Origin: Thysanoteuthis rhombus
Taxonomy: Eukaryota; Mollusca; Cephalopoda; Oegopsida; Thysanoteuthidae
Assembly: GCA_963457665.1 (NCBI GenBank)
Contig: OY735206.1
Location: 26,074,210 to 26,138,209, forward strand
Direction of reading: 5' to 3'
Length of the DNA: 64,000 nt
Shown here: piece by piece, positions 60,647 through 64,000 of the stretch
Numbering within the stretch: the stretch's first letter is position 1
Layout: the number at the start of each line of letters is the position of its first letter
Notes under the pieces: generated by a model
Seen by the model: the letters and a program-made list of their open reading frames with translations, nothing else
Database searches by the model: none
Told to the model about the DNA's origin: nothing
Translations under genes and position numbers: made by a program

Positions 60647-60836
60647 TTGTTATATTATAAGAATTTTATTTGAAATGATCTCCCATCATAAACATGGTTT
60701 GTACAATACTCGACCTAGTCATCGTAAATAGAATAAGCGATTAACTGGAAAATTGTACGGCTCTGACGTAGGCTTATGGGATATTAGTACCGTCACTCGA
60801 ACGAGTATCCAGGTGGTACACATTTACGCACTTACT

Positions 60837-60837
<1 letters not shown>

Positions 60838-60881
<44 letters not shown>
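60838..60881. repeat. (TA)n microsatellite at the edge of R2
   Basis: About 43 bases of TA ending directly at the R2 copy 3 block ATCATTGTGTCATCC. Confidence 0.96.
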
Positions 60882-60884
<3 letters not shown>

Positions 60885-61155
60885 TTGTGTCATCCACGAA
60901 CAGCTGTTTCGATGTATTACATCGATGTATTACTTCTCTTCAGTGTGGCTATAGACTTTCCATTATCCCATTACCGTGAGGCAGGATTGAAAACTTTACT
61001 TCGGACCCGGAGCCGATATCCTACCGCTGGACTGCGGAACTGGACAATCCATAAGGCTGAATTTGAGCGATATATTTATTTACGCAGACATACCTCATCC
61101 ACCGGAGTGCTCTATTCCTATGGAAGAGCATTGCATAAGCTTACAATGGATGAGT
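60882..61155 (-). mobile_element. SINE-like repeat R2, copy 3 (most complete)
   Basis: Blocks: TTGTGTCATCCACGAACAGC, TGTTTCGATGTATTACATCG (a 16-base part is duplicated), AGTGTGGCTATAGACTTTCC, CATTACCGTGAGGCAGGATT, CCGATATCCTACCGCTGG, GGCTGAATTTGAGCGATA, CCGGAGTGCTCTATTCCTAT and GGAAGAGCA. On the minus strand a GTTTTCAATCCTGCCTCAC word resembles a pol III B box with one extra base. The Tc1-, LINE- and PLE-type motifs are absent. The 143-codon plus frame at 60753-61184 runs through TA repeat and R2 and is not conserved in copy 4. Confidence 0.7.
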
Positions 61156-61194
61156 CACCTCACTTAAAAAGAGCTCAACCCTGAATAGAGGAGC

Positions 61195-61430
61195 ATTAAT
61201 TATTGTGTCATCTAAAGACAACTGTTTTGATGGATTACATCTCTTCATGTGGCTGTAGACTTTCCATTATCCCATCCAGTACCGCTAGGCAGGATTGAAG
61301 CCTTCACTTCGGACCTGGATTACGGAACTGGACAGTCCGTAAGGCTCAATTTAAGTGATACATTTATTTACGCTGAAATACCTCATCCACCAGAGTGTTC
61401 TATTCCTATGGAAGAGCAAATATAAAGCTC
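61195..61430 (-). mobile_element. SINE-like repeat R2, copy 4
   Basis: TTGTGTCATCTAAAGACAAC, GTGGCTGTAGACTTTCC, CCAGTACCGCTAGGCAGGA, ACGGAACTGGACAGTCC and CCAGAGTGTTCTATTCCTAT. It lies about 40 bases after copy 3 in the same orientation and lacks the TA tract. A short deletion removes the CCGATATCCTACCGC block. Confidence 0.7.
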
Positions 61431-61865
61431 GAAGCATCACAATATTCCAATAATTAGCAAATTCACTCCTGACAAGCAACTTTATTACTGCTCGATATGT
61501 TGAATTATAGAATAATAGTATCTTCATGCATGTCTTTTTTTTTTCAAGATAAAAAAAGATTTTACTAAGTTGAAAACATCGTTATTGTGTGTGTCAGGAC
61601 GGACTTTTGTTATGGAAGAGAAGGGGAAGGGAAAATAATTATTGATATAATCATGCATTCAAGAGACATGTGTAGAATGGGGGGATGTGCCTTGAGCAAT
61701 GTGTACGAGCCAGGGTGTACCGAATACGGCAATGAAAACTTGATCTTGTTGCTGACGGCCTCCAGGCTGAATTATAGTTGTTGATAATAGATTACCCAAT
61801 CATGTACCAGGAAAGCAGATAGTCACTTTTACTTCTCCAGCTAGACGTCTCCCCGCAGGCCTTGT
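61431..61865. other. No gene seen
   Basis: AT-rich spacer. A 65-codon frame at 61587-61784 is not recognisable. Confidence 0.4.
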
Positions 61866-61867
61866 CA

Positions 61868-62042
61868 AAATGCAGCATATGAGACATAATGAAATGAAGT
61901 GCATCGAAAATGCAGTTCATTAGATATAAAACTCATCAAGAATACAGCTGATTGAAAAAGCAGTTCAAAAAGAATGAAGCATATCGAAAATGCTGTTCAT
62001 TGAGACTGGAGTGCATTGGAAATTTGGTTCATTGAAAATTCA
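61868..62042. repeat. Degenerate minisatellite, ~25-33-bp unit
   Basis: Repeated words: GTGCATCGAAAATGCAGTTC, AAGCATATCGAAAATGCTGT, GTGCATTGGAAATTTGGTTC, each followed by ATT(G/A)A-type ends. About five degenerate units. Confidence 0.65.
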
Positions 62043-62044
62043 AT

Positions 62045-62345
62045 TTATGGAATGGCATGTTCTCTGTAGAAGTTTTTGTGTAGAAAGGTATTCCTATAAA
62101 ACTCCTCGTTTTTATTAATACTTTTTGTGTGGAGAGTATTCCGATGAGATTTTTGTGAGAAGAGTATTCCTATCTTATCTTTTGCAAGGAATGTTTCTAT
62201 GAAACCATTTTGTGAGGAGTCTGCTTCTATGAAATCCTTTGTATGGAGTGTTCCCAAAAAACCTTTTGTAAGCAGAGTGTTACCATTGAACATTTGTAAG
62301 TAGAGTGTTCATAAAATAAAACTTTTAAAAGAAGCGCGTTCCTAT
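62045..62345. repeat. Degenerate minisatellite, ~30-bp unit
   Basis: About nine or ten degenerate units of the form TTTTGTGTGGAGAGTATTCC then TATGAAA or TATAAAA. The 82-codon minus frame (recurring GTLHTKDFI-like and NTLHTK-like segments) is a reading of the minisatellite and not a known repeat protein. Confidence 0.75.
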
Positions 62346-63825
62346 AAAATCTCATGTGATAATTTTTCTTTTTTTAGAGTAATCCATTGAGAACTTCATC
62401 AGGCTTAAATGACACAAAGTGATGAAACAATTATCATTAATTTCCATGAGAAAAATATCATTTGTTTATTTCTATTCTTTTTTTTTTATATACAGCAAGT
62501 TTATATCTAGCATCTATCTTTAACCTTTCCAAACGTACTTCTTTTTTCATCAATTCCAACAGAATGTCATTTTCCCTCCCATGTTAAGGTAGATGTTATC
62601 AAAAGATTTTCGATATTTTTCCCGCTTTTTTTTTCCAGAAAATGTTTATTTGGAGGAATGAGCGTGCAATTAAAATAAAACATCTGCACGTGCTAATGTA
62701 TTTCCCAAAGTGTTGGACATATTGTCACCATCTCTGATGAATTCGGTTCAGAGCCAGCCACACTTACTGTAAACTCAACATCTCCAAAGATACAGTTAGA
62801 TAATTGAACTCAGGTTTGAAATTTGAGTTCACCCTCGTCGACAGAATTGTCAAGTTGGTTTTGTCCAGTTCTCAAGTTTTCAAGTCCAGATGTCGTACTG
62901 GCTGGCTGGCTGGCTGCCTAACAAGCTACTCGTGAAATGCGTGCACAACCGCATCAATTGAACTAGATGGTTGGAATCGTCAACATTGACTCTTCACTTT
63001 GTTTACAAGAAACACTTCTTTTTGTTTTTTCGAAGATAAACATCTGAATTGTTTTCTTTCAGTGAGAGGAATAGGTTTTACTCGCAATGAAAAATTATGA
63101 TAAAGATATCATCTAGTTTCTGTCCTGTAGGATTGATGTTTGTTTTTTAAAGAGTCAAAATTTTAATGATCATTATAAAAAAAAAAAACAAGAAAAATAA
63201 TCCATTTGTAAGCTTTTTTTCAAAGATTTTGATTTGTTACCCGTAGACAGCATGCTATCAAATAACTTTAGTCACATGACAGTTTTAATTGAGGGACCAT
63301 CTAGACTAGTTTGAGCTAATCGATAATTGGTGAAGCTTTTTTCATTTTTTTTTCTTCTAAGATCATTGTGCTCTTTCAGGCGGCATTAATTCAAGGGTTT
63401 ACTTATTTAATTACTAAAAAAACATTGTTTGCAGAAATATGATCTTTGCACATTCCTTGGTACATCAATTGACACAGTTCACTGTGTTTCTGTGAGTTCG
63501 ATTCTCAATGGGAGCTTTAACTACTTTGTTTTTGTGCAGAGACAAAACAGATTTTTGTAAGATACAGTTGTGCATTTCTCACTGGTTTGGTGGTTATTCA
63601 TTTGAGTCTAGTCAATAGGATTTTCAAGTAAGCTCAATACAACTCGGAAGACTGATTCAACGATATTTTCTCACATAATTCTCCAAGCTGAGACTTGTAA
63701 ATATCAGTACGATTAACATACCTACCAAAGGACATAACTAATTACATGCCTACCAATGCAACTTACTAACAAATCAATGGGTTTGGTGGTTCCCTCAGTA
63801 AAAACTGTCACGTATCCGACGTCTT
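62346..63825. other. No gene seen
   Basis: AT-rich sequence. A GCTGGCTGGCTGGCTG run at 62901-62916 and a TTCGATTCTC word at about 63497 (B-box-like, no A box) are the only items noted. Confidence 0.45.
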
Positions 63826-63829
63826 CTGG

Positions 63830-63965
63830 CAGTACGCTGCATTGGGGATGATCAATTAGGAAACTTGAAATGAGTGATCAATACATAAGTTTTTTTCTCT
63901 TCCATTTCTTTGAATCACTAAACGTATGCGAGTACTTAAGAGTGATCAGTTTAGCAAAAACTTGA
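63830..63965 (-). repeat. Dispersed repeat R6, minus strand
   Basis: Minus strand: AAACTGATCACTCTTAAGTA, TATGTATTGATCACTCATTT, CCTAATTGATCATCCCCAAT. Three GATCA words in the spacing of the family. Confidence 0.58.
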
Positions 63966-64000
63966 TGTTTAGATGGAAAAACAAAAAGAAAGTACGTTTT

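Noticed and set aside
60753-61184. 143-codon plus frame
   Set aside because: Runs through a TA tract and R2 copy 3; the reading is not preserved in R2 copy 4.
63470-63515. B-box-like GAGTTCGATTCTC
   Set aside because: No A box upstream and no neighbouring SINE body recognised.

Overview
This window looks like intergenic or intronic DNA from a large, AT-rich, repeat-dense animal genome. The best guess is a cephalopod mollusc of the octopus type. This is an inference from three things: very many long (TA)n tracts, abundant tRNA-derived SINE-like elements, and a mixture of RTE-like and CR1-like LINEs, Penelope-like elements and Tc1-like transposons. No marker gene fixes the species. There is no operon structure and no recognisable rRNA gene, functional tRNA gene or CRISPR array. 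Most open frames longer than 60 codons are microsatellite translations or chance frames.

Layout, left to right. 0-14.7 kb: an RTE-like LINE remnant (60-440), four same-strand copies of an unnamed ~0.7 kb repeat (R1: 1.7, 4.7, 9.1 and 13.0 kb), a second LINE tail with a (GAT)n end (5.6-6.0 kb), large (TA)n/(CT)n arrays, the first copy of a SINE-like repeat (R2, 11.5 kb), and a purine-rich strip (12.0-12.95 kb). 16.5-23 kb: two decayed Tc1-like transposases on the minus strand, each accompanied at a similar spacing by the same ~0.7 kb repeat (R5). 25-32 kb: a CR1-like LINE end, a minus-strand RTE-like LINE 3' end, a 102-bp tandem array and a minus-strand Penelope-like element with damaged reverse transcriptase and GIY-YIG motifs. 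34.7-36.2 kb: the best candidate for a host coding exon, a 175-codon frame with a splice acceptor upstream and a poly(A) signal downstream, lying between direct repeats. 37-48 kb: copies of a dispersed repeat with paired ATTGATCAC words (R6), a 149-bp tandem array and a possible second Penelope-like remnant. 50-54.3 kb: two tRNA-like SINE heads and three LINE tails, two of them tail to tail. 57-62.4 kb: a 109-bp tandem array, a ~500-bp TTC/GAA array, two more R2 copies and two degenerate minisatellites.

The genes do not form a pathway. The window is mainly a record of retroelement and DNA-transposon decay, with one unidentified protein-coding candidate. All boundaries of diverged repeats are approximate because they were found by eye.
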